From Pseudomonadota bacterium (lineage in GTDB: Bacteria > Pseudomonadota > Gammaproteobacteria > Burkholderiales > Burkholderiaceae_C), in NCBI GenBank assembly GCA_021804595.1, contig JAJZHH010000002.1, positions 1-38,204 on the forward strand: DNA of 38,204 nucleotides, read 5' to 3'. Every line of letters starts with the position of its first letter. Within the stretch, counting starts at the first letter, position 1. Below are positions 30,345 to 38,204 of this stretch, in pieces. The notes beneath the pieces were generated by a model. The model was not told the origin of the DNA. It searched no databases and was given only the letters and a program-made list of their open reading frames with translations. A program made the translations under genes and the position numbers.

Positions 30345-31174
30345 CACACCGCCACCGGCGCCTTGATCGCCGGGTGGTGCTGGTAGTCGAGCAGCTCGAA
30401 GTCGTCGAGCCGGTAGTCGAACAGCGTCTCGGGCCGGCGGCGCAGGCGCATGCGCGGGGCCGGGTAAGGCGGGCGCGACAGCTGCAGCCTGACCTGCTCG
30501 AAATGGTTGTGATAGATGTGGCAGTCGCCGCCGGTCCAGACGAAGTCGCCGAGGTCGTATTCGCATTGCTGCGCGATCATCTGCGTCAGCAGCGAATAGC
30601 TGGCGATGTTGAAAGGCACGCCGAGAAACAGGTCGGCGCTGCGCTGGTAGAGCTGGCAGCTCAGTCGCGGGCGGCCGCCGGCGGCAGCGGGGGCGACGTA
30701 GAACTGGAACAGCAGGTGGCAGGGGGGCAGCGCCATCGCGTCAAGTTCGGCGACGTTCCACGCGCTGACGAGGTGGCGGCGCGAATCGGGGTTGGCGCGC
30801 AGACCGTCGAGCAGGCGCGCGATTTGGTCGACGTGGCCGCCGTCGGGCGTCGGCCACGCTCTCCACTGCACGCCGTAGACCGGGCCGAGGTCGCCGTCGG
30901 CGCGTGCCCATTCGTCCCAGATCGTGACGCCGTGCTCGTGCAGGAAGGCGACGTTGCGCTCGCCGCGCAGGAACCAGAGCAGCTCGACGACGATGCTCTT
31001 GAGATGGACCTTCTTCGTCGTCACCAACGGGAAGCCCGCGGCGAGGTCGAAGCGCAGCTGCGCGCCGAACACGCTGCGCGTGCCGGTCCCGGTGCGGTCG
31101 GATTTGTCGACGCCGTTCGTCAACACGTCGCGCAGCAGGTCTTCGTACGGGGTCGGGATCGGCGGGAAGGTCAT
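30344..31174 (-). CDS. thyA: Thymidylate synthase
   Basis: ThyA methylates dUMP to dTMP with methylene-tetrahydrofolate. The 276-residue protein has [23 protein letters not shown] near the start, the conserved [29 protein letters not shown], the nucleophile Cys152 in [12 protein letters not shown] (Cys146 in E. coli), and [12 protein letters not shown] near the C terminus. It has a small insertion ([14 protein letters not shown]) at a position where betaproteobacterial enzymes vary. The start [14 protein letters not shown] at 31174 is preceded by GGCGGGAAGG. It is followed by folA with a one-base overlap. Confidence 0.97.
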   Translation of the reverse strand: MTFPPIPTPYEDLLRDVLTNGVDKSDRTGTGTRSVFGAQLRFDLAAGFPLVTTKKVHLKSIVVELLWFLRGERNVAFLHEHGVTIWDEWARADGDLGPVYGVQWRAWPTPDGGHVDQIARLLDGLRANPDSRRHLVSAWNVAELDAMALPPCHLLFQFYVAPAAAGGRPRLSCQLYQRSADLFLGVPFNIASYSLLTQMIAQQCEYDLGDFVWTGGDCHIYHNHFEQVRLQLSRPPYPAPRMRLRRRPETLFDYRLDDFELLDYQHHPAIKAPVAV

Positions 31175-31337
31175 GGGGCGAACGGCTCGTGGCGAGCGCG
31201 CGTGCCGCGCCCGGGGCGCCAGTTTAGCCGTGTGCCGGGTCGCCCGCGGCAATCGCCGAGTGCGGGGCAGGCCGGCCGCACCGCGCACGGCTCGCGGCCC
31301 TAAGATCGGGGTTGTCCGCTGCCCCAGCTGCCCCACC

Positions 31338-32225
31338 ATGAACACGACCGCGACGCCCCGCCTCGACTTCGTCCAGTGCCTGCACCCAGGCGGCCTGCAT
31401 CGCATGGCCTATTGGGAGTGGGGCGACCCGGCCAACGACGACGTCGTCGTCTGCGTGCACGGCCTGACGCGCCAGGGCCGCGACTTCGACCGCCTCGCGC
31501 AGGCGCTGCAGCGGCGCTGGCGTGTCGTCTGCCCCGACGTCGTCGGCCGCGGACGTTCGGATTGGCTCGAGCAGCCGCTGCACTATCAGCTGCCGCAATA
31601 CGTCGGCGACATGGTCGCGCTGCTGGCGCGGCTGCGCGCGCGGCGCCTGGCCTGGGTCGGCACGTCGATGGGCGGGCTGATCGGCATCGCGCTGGCCGGC
31701 ATGCGCGACGCGCCGGTGCAGGCGCTGGTGCTCAACGACATCGGCCCGTCGATCGCGCCGGCCGGGCTGGCGCGCATCGGCGGCTACGTCGGCCAGCCGT
31801 CGCGTTTCGCCAGCATCGACGAAGGCGCCGAATACCTGCGCACGATCTCCGCCGGCTTCGGCCCGCACAGCGCGCAGCAATGGCTCGAACTGAGCCGGCC
31901 GATGTTCGTCGCCGACGGCGACGGCTGGCGTCTGCACTACGACGCCGGCATCCGCGCCGCGTTCGCCGGGGTCGACGCCGCCGTCGTGCAGGCCGGCGAG
32001 CTCGCCTTGTGGGCGCTGTACGACGCGATCCGCGCGCCGACGCTGCTGCTGCGCGGCGCCGAGTCGGACATCCTGGCGCCGGCCACCGCGGCGGCGATGG
32101 CCGCGCGCGGGCCGCACGCGCGCTTGCACGAGTTCGCCGGCGTCGGCCATGCGCCGACCCTGGTCGACGCTGAGCAGATCGCCGCGGTCACCGCCTTCGT
32201 CGACGCGACGCCGCCGGCACGATGA
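31338..32225 (+). CDS. Alpha/beta hydrolase
   Basis: This 295-residue protein has a complete alpha/beta-hydrolase layout: the oxyanion motif [19 protein letters not shown], the strand and turn [14 protein letters not shown], nucleophile Ser110 in [10 protein letters not shown], an acidic residue in [10 protein letters not shown] and catalytic His271 in GVGHAPTL. No signal peptide is present, so it is probably cytoplasmic. The substrate cannot be told from sequence; esterase or C-C hydrolase (MhpC-like) activity is possible. Its stop overlaps the relA start by ATGA, so it is co-translated with relA, although no functional link is known to me. The ATG at 31338 was chosen because the longer frame runs antisense into thyA. 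Confidence 0.88.
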   Translation: MNTTATPRLDFVQCLHPGGLHRMAYWEWGDPANDDVVVCVHGLTRQGRDFDRLAQALQRRWRVVCPDVVGRGRSDWLEQPLHYQLPQYVGDMVALLARLRARRLAWVGTSMGGLIGIALAGMRDAPVQALVLNDIGPSIAPAGLARIGGYVGQPSRFASIDEGAEYLRTISAGFGPHSAQQWLELSRPMFVADGDGWRLHYDAGIRAAFAGVDAAVVQAGELALWALYDAIRAPTLLLRGAESDILAPATAAAMAARGPHARLHEFAGVGHAPTLVDAEQIAAVTAFVDATPPAR

Positions 32226-34348
32226 GCGAGGCCACGCCGACGACCGCGCCCGACGGCGGCGCCGACGACGCACTGCTCGACAAGGCGCGCGCGTTCAGCG
32301 CCGCGCTGCTCGACGGGGTGGTGCTCGACACCGGCGAGGCGGCCTTGCAGCACGCGGCCGGGACCTGCGCGATCCTGCACGCGATCGGCGCCGATCGCGC
32401 CACACGCGCCTGCGCCTACCTGAGCCAGGCGGCCGGCCAGCTGGCCAAGCCCGACGAACAACTGACCAAGGCCTTCGGCCCCGAGCTGGCGCGACTGGCG
32501 CGCGAGAATCTGGGACTGGTCGAGCTGCTGCGCTCGGCGCGCCGGGGCGGCAGCGCCCAGCACGGCCACCAGGAGCTGATGCGGCGCCTGCTGCTCGCGT
32601 TCTCCAGCGACTTGCGCGTCGTGCTGCTGCGGCTGGCCTCGCGACTGCAGTCGCTGCGTCACTACGCTGCGGCCGGCGCGACCCCGGACGCCGAGCTGAC
32701 GCAGGAGTCGCTGCAGGTCTACGCGCCGCTGGCCAACCGTCTCGGCCTGTGGCAGATCAAGTGGGAAATCGAGGACCTGGCGTTTCGCTGGGCCGAGCCG
32801 CGGGCGTGGGCGCAGATCACCGACTGGCTCGCGCGGCGCGCCTCGCAGCGTGAAGCGCTGATCGCGCAGGCCAGCGCGCAACTGCAGACGGCGCTGCACG
32901 GCCACGGCATCGCCGCGCGCATCAGCGGTCGCAGCAAGCACGCCTACAGCATCTGGCGCAAGATGCGCGGCAAGTCGCTGCGTCTGGAAGACGTGATGGA
33001 CCTGCTCGCGCTGCGCGTGATCGTCGACCGCGTCGAGCAGTGCTATGCGACCTTGAGCATCGTGCACGAACTGTGGACGCCGCTGGACGCCGAATACGAC
33101 GACTACATCGCGCGGCCCAAGCCCAACGGCTACCAGTCGCTGCACACCGTCGTGCGCGGCCCGCGCGAGCTGCCGATCGAGATCCAGATCCGCACCGAAG
33201 CGATGCATGCGCACGCCGAGCAGGGCGTGGCCGCGCACTGGGCTTACAAGGAAGCCGGCGTGCAGGGCTACAAGGGAGTCAGCGCAGCGTCGCGCTACGA
33301 CGCGCAGATCGCGCTGGCGCGCCAGCTGCTGGCGCTGCGCCGCGAGCTTGCCGAGCAGGGCGCCGCAGCGACGCCGTTTGACGACCATGTCTACGTACTG
33401 ACCCCGCAGGCGCGCATCGTCGAGTTGCAGACCGGGGCGACGCCGATCGACTTCGCCTACGCGCTGCACACCGAACTCGGCCACCGCTGCCGTGGCGCGC
33501 GCATCGATGGCGCGCTGCTGCCCTTGAACACCGTGCTGCGCAGCGGGCAGACGGTCGAGATCGTCGCGGCCAAGCAGGGCGGGCCATCGCGCGACTGGCT
33601 CAACCCCGAGCTCGGTTTTTTGCACAGCGCGCGCTCGCGCGCCAAGGTCAGGGCGTGGTTCAACGCGCAGGCGCTGGAGCAGACCCAGGCCGCCGGACGC
33701 GCTGCGGTCGAGAAGCTGCTGCAGCGCGAGGGCCGCAGTGGGCTGGGCCTGCAGGAGCTGGCCAGCGGCCTGGGGCTGCGCAGTCCCGAACAGTTGTTCG
33801 AGCGCGCCGGCAGCGACGCGCTGCCGCTGCGCCAGATCGAACAGTTCCTGCGTGGCGCGCCGAGTGCGCCCAGCGCGCCCGAACTGCGCGCCGGGCGCGC
33901 ACACCAGCCCGGCGGCGTGCTCGTGGTCGGCGTGGATTCGCTGATGACACAGCTGGCGCGCTGCTGCAAGCCGGCACCGCCCGATCCGATCATCGGCTTC
34001 GTCACCCGTGGCAAGGGTGTCTCGGTGCACCGCGCCGGGTGCCCGAACGCGCGCAATCTGCAGCAGCAGCACGGCGAGCGGGTGATCGCGGTGAGCTGGG
34101 GCGAAAGCGGCGACGAAATCTACCCGGTCGACATCGCGGTCGAGGCCAGCGACCGCCAGGGGCTGTTGCGCGACATTTCCGAAGTGTTCTCGAAGGCCAA
34201 GATCAACGTGATTGGCGTGCACACGCAAAGCCGCGACGAGCTCGCGCACATGTTGTTCACCGTCGAGCTGCGCGGGCTCGAGCGCTTGCCGGCGGCGCTG
34301 GACATGCTGCGCGACGTTCCTGGTGTGCGCAGGGCTTCACGCCGATAA
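32222..34348 (+). CDS. relA: (p)ppGpp synthetase RelA
   Basis: RelA makes the alarmone (p)ppGpp on stalled ribosomes. The 708-residue protein has an N-terminal HD-like domain lacking the HD metal-binding signature, so hydrolase activity is not expected. The synthetase domain has SGRSKHAYSIWRKMRGKSL, EDVMDLLALRVIV, the EYDD motif at residues 291-294 (the EXDD form of monofunctional RelA; bifunctional enzymes carry RXKD), and EIQIRTEAMHAHAEQGVAAHW in two parts. TGS (VYVLTPQARIVELQTGATP), a conserved-Cys region (ARCCKPAPPDPIIGFVTRGKG) and a C-terminal ACT domain follow. The start overlaps the hydrolase stop by 4 nt. A separate spoT would be expected elsewhere in the genome. Confidence 0.95.
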   Translation: MSEATPTTAPDGGADDALLDKARAFSAALLDGVVLDTGEAALQHAAGTCAILHAIGADRATRACAYLSQAAGQLAKPDEQLTKAFGPELARLARENLGLVELLRSARRGGSAQHGHQELMRRLLLAFSSDLRVVLLRLASRLQSLRHYAAAGATPDAELTQESLQVYAPLANRLGLWQIKWEIEDLAFRWAEPRAWAQITDWLARRASQREALIAQASAQLQTALHGHGIAARISGRSKHAYSIWRKMRGKSLRLEDVMDLLALRVIVDRVEQCYATLSIVHELWTPLDAEYDDYIARPKPNGYQSLHTVVRGPRELPIEIQIRTEAMHAHAEQGVAAHWAYKEAGVQGYKGVSAASRYDAQIALARQLLALRRELAEQGAAATPFDDHVYVLTPQARIVELQTGATPIDFAYALHTELGHRCRGARIDGALLPLNTVLRSGQTVEIVAAKQGGPSRDWLNPELGFLHSARSRAKVRAWFNAQALEQTQAAGRAAVEKLLQREGRSGLGLQELASGLGLRSPEQLFERAGSDALPLRQIEQFLRGAPSAPSAPELRAGRAHQPGGVLVVGVDSLMTQLARCCKPAPPDPIIGFVTRGKGVSVHRAGCPNARNLQQQHGERVIAVSWGESGDEIYPVDIAVEASDRQGLLRDISEVFSKAKINVIGVHTQSRDELAHMLFTVELRGLERLPAALDMLRDVPGVRRASRR

Positions 34349-34364
34349 AAAACCGTGCTAGTAT
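34336..34364 (+). promoter_or_regulatory. Candidate sigma-70 promoter for tRNA-Val
   Basis: TTCACG (34336-34341, 4 of 6 consensus) and TAGTAT (34359-34364, 4 of 6) are separated by exactly 17 bp. The expected start of transcription would be about 5 nt before the tRNA 5' end. The -35 lies inside the relA 3' end. Confidence 0.5.
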
Positions 34365-34375
34365 CTCTTTTTTCC

Positions 34376-34452
<77 letters not shown>

Positions 34453-34481
34453 AGAATATGTGCACGGCAGTGCACCTGAAG

Positions 34482-34520
34482 CCGCAAGTTCCTGATGCAC
34501 CGGGGCTTGCGGTTTTTTTT
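34482..34520 (+). terminator. Rho-independent terminator after tRNA-Val
   Basis: CCGCAAG (34482-34488) pairs with CTTGCGG (34506-34512) around a 17-nt loop and is followed by eight T (34513-34520). The position 30 nt after the tRNA fits the end of its transcript. Confidence 0.85.
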
Positions 34521-34543
34521 CGCCCCGGGGCATCGTCCCGATG

Positions 34544-34825
34544 TCAGTCGCCGCCTGGCGCGTAGTCGTCGCCGCTTCGCGGCGCGTCAGGGGCCTGCAC
34601 GTCGAGCGATGCGCGGTAGGCCACGCAGCCTCGCATGAACCGGTCCCAGGTCGGCACCGCGATGGTTGGCGCGACCTGCTCGGGCAGCAAGCCCCACAGC
34701 GCAGGGTGATGCCAGCACAGCTCGTGGCCGCTGGCGTCGCGGTGCGCACGAATTCCGGCGCGCAAGCGCTTGACCTCGGTCGCCAGTTCGTCGCGGCTCA
34801 TCGAGCTCAGATCGTCGTCGTCCAT
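34544..34825 (-). CDS. Small conserved hypothetical protein
   Basis: This 93-residue protein has an acidic N terminus (MDDDDLSSMSRDELATEV), a charged helix (VKRLRAGIRAHRDASGHELCW), then HHPALWGLLPEQVAPTIAVP and a WDRFMRGCVAYRASLD segment. I remember similar small proteins with the block 'KRLRAGIRAHRD..GH.LCWHHP.LWGLLPE' from other Proteobacteria, but know of no established function. The Cys-Trp-His-His cluster could bind metal, although only one cysteine is present there. I chose the start at 34825 because homologous-looking sequence begins there and the upstream extension runs into aroG sequence in another frame. It lies 67 bp downstream of aroG on the same strand and may be co-transcribed with it. 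Confidence 0.72.
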   Translation of the reverse strand: MDDDDLSSMSRDELATEVKRLRAGIRAHRDASGHELCWHHPALWGLLPEQVAPTIAVPTWDRFMRGCVAYRASLDVQAPDAPRSGDDYAPGGD

Positions 34826-34892
34826 GCCAGGTCCTTGCGTTGGCTCAGCCCAGAACTTTCGCGGTATCGAAGATTTCGGCAGGTCGAGTTGG

Positions 34893-35954
34893 TCAGTGGG
34901 AGACCGTGCCGCGGCGCAAGCGCACGGCGCCGGCCAGACGCTCGAGTACCTCGATCGTGGCGTCCCAGCCGATGCAGCCATCGGTGATGCTCTGGCCGTA
35001 GCGCAAGCCGGCGGCGAGCGCCTGCCGACCTTCGACCAGATTGCTTTCAAGCATCACGCCGCAGATCTCGTGCGCGCCCGCGGCGATCTGCCCGGCCACG
35101 GCGGCCGCCACGTGCGGCTGCCGGGTGTAATCGCCGCCGCTGTTGGCGTGGCTGCAATCGATCATCACGCGCGGCGGCAAGCCGGCTTCGCGCAGCGCCG
35201 CGGCCGCCGCGGCGACGCTGACGTGGTCGAAGTTCGGCCCGGCCTCGCCGCCGCGCAGCACCAGGTGGCAGTCCGGGTTGCCCGAGGTGGTGACGACGAT
35301 CGCGCGCCCGTCGAGCGAGATCGACGGGAAACGGTGCGACTGCGCGGCGACGATCAGCGCATCGACGGCGGTGCGCACGCGGCCGTCCGTCGAGTTCTTG
35401 AAACCCAGCGGCGCCGAAAGCGCCGAAGCCATCTGCCGATGCAGCGGGCTCTCGGTGGTGCGCGCGCCGATCGCGCCCCACGTCAGCAGCTCGGCGTAAT
35501 ACTGCGGCGTGATCAGGTCGAGAATCTCCGAGCCGGCGGGCACGCCCAGCCGCGCGCATGCCACGAGCAGCGAGCGCGCCTGCAGCAAGCCCTTGCGGAT
35601 GTCGCCGCGGCCGTCGAGGTCGGGGTCGTAGATCATGCCCTTCCAACCCAGGCGCGTACGCGGCTTCTCGAAGTACACGCGCATCACCGGCAGCAGTGCG
35701 TCGGCAAAACGCGGCGCAGCGTCACGCAGCCGCCCGGCGTACTCCAGTGCCGCGTCGGGGTCGTGCACCGAGCACGGCCCGGTGAGCACCATCAGCCGGT
35801 CATCGCGGCCGTGCAGGATGTCGCGCACCGCAGCGCGTGCCTGCGCGATCAGGCCCGCCTCGGCGTCGCCGACCGGTACCTCGGCACGCAGCTCGGCTGG
35901 CGTCGGCAGACACTCCTCGCGCAGGATGTGCAAGTCGGCGATGCGCGTGGTCAT
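34893..35954 (-). CDS. aroG: 3-deoxy-7-phosphoheptulonate synthase (DAHP synthase, type I)
   Basis: This enzyme condenses phosphoenolpyruvate and erythrose 4-phosphate, the entry to the shikimate pathway. The 353-residue protein is of the E. coli AroFGH type: RLMVLTGPCSVHDPDAALEYA, VMRVYFEKPRTRLGWKG with the PEP-binding Lys-Pro-Arg-Thr, SEILDLITPQYYAELLTWGAIGART in parts, LGFKNSTDGRV, and MIDCSHANS with a metal ligand. Feedback specificity (Phe, Tyr or Trp) cannot be read with confidence, so the aroG symbol is a convention. The start MTTRIADLHILREE at 35954 has GGAG about 9 nt upstream. The downstream shikimate genes are more than 10 kb away in the gyrA cluster. Confidence 0.95.
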   Translation of the reverse strand: MTTRIADLHILREECLPTPAELRAEVPVGDAEAGLIAQARAAVRDILHGRDDRLMVLTGPCSVHDPDAALEYAGRLRDAAPRFADALLPVMRVYFEKPRTRLGWKGMIYDPDLDGRGDIRKGLLQARSLLVACARLGVPAGSEILDLITPQYYAELLTWGAIGARTTESPLHRQMASALSAPLGFKNSTDGRVRTAVDALIVAAQSHRFPSISLDGRAIVVTTSGNPDCHLVLRGGEAGPNFDHVSVAAAAAALREAGLPPRVMIDCSHANSGGDYTRQPHVAAAVAGQIAAGAHEICGVMLESNLVEGRQALAAGLRYGQSITDGCIGWDATIEVLERLAGAVRLRRGTVSH

Positions 35955-36268
35955 GCTGGGGGCTCCGGTTCGGTGGGGGCGGCGTCGACGGGCCGGCGCC
36001 GGCAGGGATCGATGCTAGCGCCAGCAGCCCGCACCGCGATGCAAGCCGGGAAATGCGGCACGACGAACGCCACGCCCGGATCCGGCGGAGGCCGGTGGCG
36101 TCGCGGGCAGGGTCCGACAGCCGCACGGCGGCGACAAACACTCAGCTCGCACCGAATCTAATGCTGGGTGCACCAGCATACATCGAGAATCTTCAGGCAA
36201 TAACCCGGCTGTTCAGCACATTCAAAAGCTGCGCTGTCGGCATTCAACGACCATGCGGGGATCGATCG
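35955..36268. promoter_or_regulatory. Divergent intergenic region between aroG and the N-glycosyltransferase gene
   Basis: I see no gene in this 314-bp stretch. It is less GC-rich on the right side (about 36125-36250) than the neighbouring coding sequence. For the glycosyltransferase, TCTAAT (36157-36162, 5 of 6 to the -10 consensus) is a good candidate; GCGACA (36131-36136) is a -35-like match but the spacing is 20 bp. For aroG on the minus strand, TAGCAT (36012-36017) is a weak -10 candidate. Confidence 0.45.
36161..36179. promoter_or_regulatory. Palindrome touching the candidate -10 of the glycosyltransferase gene
   Basis: ATGCTGG (36161-36167) is exactly inverted as CCAGCAT (36173-36179) with a 5-nt spacer, GTGCA. 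It overlaps the last two bases of the TCTAAT -10 candidate and covers the expected transcription start. This is the position of a repressor operator, but an RNA hairpin at the 5' end of the transcript would look the same. Confidence 0.45.
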
Positions 36269-38173
36269 GTGGCAAATTTCAACCTGGAACACTACGAGTA
36301 CCACGTCTACACGCGGAACTTCGAAGCCGCGACGCAGGACTTGCTCGCGCTGTTGGGCATGCTCGACCGCAACCTCGGCCAGTTCAACGAGGACTTCATC
36401 GCACGCCCGACCAGCTCGGTGCTCGGCGGCGAGGATTACGACACCCATGTGCTGACTCGACTGGCCGCGGCCACCGCCAGCATGTTGGCCGACCCCGGCT
36501 TCAAACTGTCGTCGCGAGGCATCGGCGAGTTGCTGAACTGGCACCGCTGGCTTTCGACGCTGTTCGCCGCCGGACCGTTGCGCAACGCCGATACCGTGTT
36601 GCGCGCGTTGAACCTGCGCGGCGTGGAAAGCGAGCAGATCGAAGTCCGCGAGGGTGACCTGTACAAGCTGTGTCTGATGTACAGCGGCGATTCGCGCATG
36701 CCGCTCGACGTCGACGCGCTGTGGCAGTTCGATCGCGCGCTGGCCGCCGGCCTGTGCCTGACGCTGCTGGCGCCGCGTTTCTGCGGCTCGCCCGAAGCGC
36801 ACCTGAAACGTGAACTGATCCTGCCCTGGCTCAGCGCACGGCTCGAGCAGATCGGCGATCTCGAGGCGCTGCCGAACGGGATCCTGCATGACGCTTACAT
36901 GCACTGCTCGTATGCCGATCGCGCCGACAAGCACGACATCAAGCGGCCGATCAACGCGCTGATCGCGCGCAAGCTGATCGAATGGGGGTGCACCGCGTTG
37001 AGCGCTCCGCCGCTGCCGGCGCATCCGCGCAAGCCGGTCATGCTGGTGGTACTCGAATGGTTCCATGCGGCGCATTCGATTTACCGCACGCACTCGCGCA
37101 CGATGGAGGCGGCGCGTGAAGTCTTCGAGGTCGTCGCCGTCGGTGTGGAAGAAGTCGACGCCGCCGGTCGCGCGGTTTTCGACAGCTTCCATGCCTTGCC
37201 GGAAGGCGCGTCGATTTCCCAGCAGCTGCACTTCATTCGCGAACTCGCCCGCACCCGGCACGCCCAGGTGCTTTACATGCCCAGCGTCGGGATGTTCCCG
37301 CTGACCATGTTTCTCGCCAACCTGAGGTTGGCTCCGGTGCAGGTCTATGCGCTGGGCCACCCGGCGACGACCCACGCGCGCGAAATGGATTATGTGGTGG
37401 TCGAGGAAGACTATGTCGGCGATCCCGCGTGCTTCAGCGAGCGCCTGCTGCTGCTGCCACGCGACGGCATGCCCTACCGTCCGTCGGCCGCGGCCAAGCA
37501 GCTGGCGCCGCTGCCGCCGATGCGCGACAACCCACAGATCGTGGAAATTGCCGTCGCGGCGACCACGATGAAGCTCAACCCGGGATTTCTCGGCGCTTGC
37601 GCGCGCATCGCGCGCGAAGCCGGCCGCGAGGTGCGCTTCCATTTCCTCGTCGGCCAGGCGCTGGGATTGGTGTACGCGCAGGTCGCACGAGTCGTGCGTC
37701 AGCACCTCGGCGACGCGGCGGTGGTCCACCGTCACCAGGCCTATGCGAGCTATATGGAAGTGATCGCCGGTTGCGATCTGTTTCTCAACCCGTTCCCGTT
37801 CGGCAACACCAACGGCATCGTCGATACGATCAGCGCCGGCCTGGTCGGCGTGTGCAAGACAGGGCGCGAGGTGCACGAGCACATCGACGAGGGTCTGTTC
37901 GGCCGACTGGGCCTGCCGTCGTGGATGGTCGCGAACACCGTCGATGAATACGTTGCGGCGGCGTTGCGACTGATCCGTGACGACACTGAGCGCTGCGCGC
38001 TACGCCGCCGTCACGCCGGCGTCGAGCGCGTGCAAGTGTTGTTCCAAGGCCGCCCCGAAATATTCGGCCAGAAGCTCGCGGCCATCCTCGAGCAACATCA
38101 CGCTGCCGCGAAGGACGGCCCGAGCCATCGCTCAGGCCGACCGCGCGAGACGCCTGCGGCGATCGCTCACTGA
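36269..38173 (+). CDS. HMW1C-type cytoplasmic N-glycosyltransferase (GT41 family)
   Basis: Enzymes of this family transfer glucose or galactose from a UDP-sugar directly onto Asn in N-X-S/T sites of proteins, in the cytoplasm and without a lipid carrier; known acceptors are adhesins and autotransporters. The 634-residue protein matches the Actinobacillus pleuropneumoniae NGT (620 residues) along its length: an N-terminal all-alpha domain (RNFEAATQDLLALLGML, HDAYMHCSYADRADKHDIKR), then the GT-B fold. Key residues, with NGT numbers from memory, are His275 in YRTHS (277), His364 in LGHPATTH (371), Lys435 in TTMKLNP (441), Gln463 in VGQALG (469), His489 (495), Asn515 (521) and Asp519 (525). VGVCKTGREVHEHIDEGLF is also intact. 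There is no signal peptide. GTG at 36269 with GGGG upstream fits the NGT N-terminus (VANF). Confidence 0.92.
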   Translation: MANFNLEHYEYHVYTRNFEAATQDLLALLGMLDRNLGQFNEDFIARPTSSVLGGEDYDTHVLTRLAAATASMLADPGFKLSSRGIGELLNWHRWLSTLFAAGPLRNADTVLRALNLRGVESEQIEVREGDLYKLCLMYSGDSRMPLDVDALWQFDRALAAGLCLTLLAPRFCGSPEAHLKRELILPWLSARLEQIGDLEALPNGILHDAYMHCSYADRADKHDIKRPINALIARKLIEWGCTALSAPPLPAHPRKPVMLVVLEWFHAAHSIYRTHSRTMEAAREVFEVVAVGVEEVDAAGRAVFDSFHALPEGASISQQLHFIRELARTRHAQVLYMPSVGMFPLTMFLANLRLAPVQVYALGHPATTHAREMDYVVVEEDYVGDPACFSERLLLLPRDGMPYRPSAAAKQLAPLPPMRDNPQIVEIAVAATTMKLNPGFLGACARIAREAGREVRFHFLVGQALGLVYAQVARVVRQHLGDAAVVHRHQAYASYMEVIAGCDLFLNPFPFGNTNGIVDTISAGLVGVCKTGREVHEHIDEGLFGRLGLPSWMVANTVDEYVAAALRLIRDDTERCALRRRHAGVERVQVLFQGRPEIFGQKLAAILEQHHAAAKDGPSHRSGRPRETPAAIAH

Positions 38174-38204
38174 GCGTTCGGATCGCTGGTGCGGTCCTGG
38201 GTCT
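38167..38204 (-). CDS. Possible C-terminal end of a convergent gene (partial)
   Basis: On the minus strand one frame is open from the window edge for 11 full codons, reads ...TQDRTSDPNAQ and stops with TGA at 38167-38169. This would overlap the glycosyltransferase end by 7 bp. The fragment is too short to identify; the composition is plausible for a protein tail, but chance is not excluded. Confidence 0.3.
   Translation of the reverse strand, partial: TQDRTSDPNAQ

Noticed and set aside
36161-36268. ATG at 36161 as start of the N-glycosyltransferase
   Set aside because: This ATG overlaps the best -10 candidate and the first arm of the palindrome; the added 36 residues have no counterpart in NGT, whereas GTG 36269 begins where NGT similarity begins and has GGGG upstream.

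Overview
The window is a gene-dense, very GC-rich stretch of housekeeping chromosome. Gene content and order point to a betaproteobacterium of the order Burkholderiales: dnaX-ybaB-recR, smc-zipA-ligA, the long gyrA-serC-pheA-hisC-tyrA-aroA/cmk-rpsA-ihfB-lapA-lapB-rfaE-hldD series, an OmpA-family gene followed by ubiG and gph, and a kinase-only RfaE. This placement rests on protein features and synteny that I recognise; no database search was run.

Layout. Positions 1-1566 (+) hold the 3' end of dnaX, then ybaB and recR. An orphan Tat-exported NHL-propeller protein follows (1667-2728, +), then convergent queF (2735-3154, -). A 445-bp gap holds a 273-bp MITE-like palindromic element with 20-bp terminal inverted repeats (3202-3474). 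Next come smc, zipA and ligA (3600-10293, +). Facing them is a 12-gene minus-strand series from gyrA (24849) down to hldD (10315), with several gene overlaps. It joins DNA gyrase A, serine and aromatic amino acid biosynthesis, a fused aroA-cmk gene, ribosomal protein S1, IHF-beta, the LapAB envelope regulators and two ADP-heptose enzymes. Divergent from gyrA are an OmpA-family protein with a clear terminator, then ubiG and gph (25153-27279, +). mogA and darP are on the minus strand, divergent from pmbA (+). folA and thyA overlap on the minus strand. An alpha/beta hydrolase and relA overlap on the plus strand, followed by tRNA-Val(GAC) with a terminator. A small conserved protein and DAHP synthase lie on the minus strand.

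The most unusual gene is at the right end: a roughly 634-residue HMW1C-type cytoplasmic N-glycosyltransferase (GT41 family, 36269-38173, +). It keeps every catalytic or UDP-sugar-binding position that I can align from memory with the Actinobacillus pleuropneumoniae enzyme. A 7+7 bp palindrome that touches a -10-like hexamer lies upstream. Its acceptor protein is not visible and could lie beyond the window.

Together the genes cover chromosome maintenance (DnaX, RecR, YbaB, Smc, LigA, GyrA, IHF), division (ZipA), shikimate entry and the Phe/Tyr branches (AroG, AroA, PheA, TyrA, HisC), envelope and LPS control (LapAB, RfaE1, HldD, OmpA), thymidylate and folate (ThyA, FolA), stringent response (RelA) and a candidate surface-protein glycosylation function.
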